The translations under genes were made by a program, and so were the position numbers. Below are positions 6,413 to 6,570 of a stretch of 6,570 bases of DNA, piece by piece. The first letter of the stretch is position 1. Each line of letters opens with the position of its first letter. The notes under the pieces were generated by a model. It did no database searches. It was not told where the DNA came from and saw only the letters and a program-made list of their open reading frames with translations. Origin of the DNA: Bacteroidales bacterium (GTDB taxonomy: Bacteria; Bacteroidota; Bacteroidia; Bacteroidales; P3); the NCBI GenBank assembly GCA_031286005.1, contig JAITVC010000039.1, forward strand, positions 1 through 6,570, in the 5' to 3' direction.

Positions 6413-6570
6413 TTGGCAACACCATTTACCCCCCGACCGGGTTTCAGACCTAACAACAACCGCTTTGGAAATCGCGGCCCTGTAAAGAAAGAGGCTTTAC
6501 ACGCCATTAACGAACATCTTACAGCACCGATGGTTCGCTTAGTGGGCGACAATACGGTGAATGACATTGT
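6413..6570 (+). CDS. infC: Translation initiation factor IF-3, N-terminal part (cut by window edge), non-ATG start
   Basis: IF-3 binds the 30S subunit, checks the start codon and prevents premature 50S joining. Only the first 52 codons are here; the full protein is usually about 170-210 residues. The diagnostic N-domain start is A-I-N-E-H-L-T-A-P-M-V-R-L-V-G-D-N from about residue 31. It corresponds to I-N-G-E-I-R-A-Q-E-V-R-L-T-G in E. coli IF-3. Before it is a basic Pro/Arg/Asn-rich stretch (R-P-G-F-R-P-N-N-N-R-F-G-N-R-G), as in other Bacteroidota IF-3 proteins. No ATG or GTG lies between the in-frame TAA (6383-6385) and the conserved domain. I chose TTG (6413), giving M-A-T-P; ATT at 6407 is the alternative and recalls the AUU start of E. 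coli infC. The first in-frame ATG (6530) would delete conserved residues. Position after thrS supports the call. Confidence 0.9.
   Translation, partial: MATPFTPRPGFRPNNNRFGNRGPVKKEALHAINEHLTAPMVRLVGDNTVNDI

Noticed and set aside
1..6570. tRNA, rRNA, insertion sequences, defence or phage genes
   Set aside because: Nearly all of the window is accounted for by six well-recognised genes with short gaps; no such signals were seen.

Overview
The window is an ordinary housekeeping stretch of a chromosome from the phylum Bacteroidota, probably an anaerobic or gut-type member of the order Bacteroidales. Three things point there. The promoters match the Bacteroidota -7 box TAnnTTTG, in one case with a clear -33 TTTG. 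Genes start in A/T-rich leaders without Shine-Dalgarno sequences. The proteins (pyruvate phosphate dikinase, infC with a Pro/Arg/Asn-rich N-terminal extension, PanB, ThrRS) read like Bacteroidota versions. The genus cannot be named from sequence alone.

Layout, left to right. (1) 1-1661, minus strand: the N-terminal 553 codons of pyruvate phosphate dikinase (ppdK), cut by the left edge. (2) 1662-1822: a divergent promoter region. (3) 1823-2548, plus: a pirin-family cupin protein. (4) 2549-2663: a convergent gap with an 11-bp-period repeat and a loose dyad. (5) 2664-3341, minus: an RluA/TruC-type pseudouridine synthase with a GTG start. (6) 3342-3439: a gap almost filled by one long imperfect inverted repeat. 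(7) 3440-4258, minus: panB. (8) 4259-4372: a second divergent promoter region, in which 15 bp of the two promoters are an exact mirror-image repeat. (9) 4373-6310, plus: thrS, complete. (10) 6311-6412: a gap with a TTAACCTTT-type repeat. (11) 6413 to the right edge, plus: the start of infC, with no ATG start codon available.

The genes cover central carbon metabolism (ppdK), pantothenate/CoA synthesis (panB), RNA modification (pseudouridine synthase) and translation (thrS-infC, a widely conserved pair usually followed by rpmI-rplT). panB and the pseudouridine synthase gene run in the same direction and could be co-transcribed through the hairpin between them. I see no mobile element, phage gene, CRISPR array, tRNA or rRNA, and no gene-free stretch longer than about 160 bases. 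I found no convincing undescribed system. The observations worth a second look are the non-ATG start of infC, the hairpin between panB and the pseudouridine synthase gene, the mirrored promoters, and the short repeats at gene ends.
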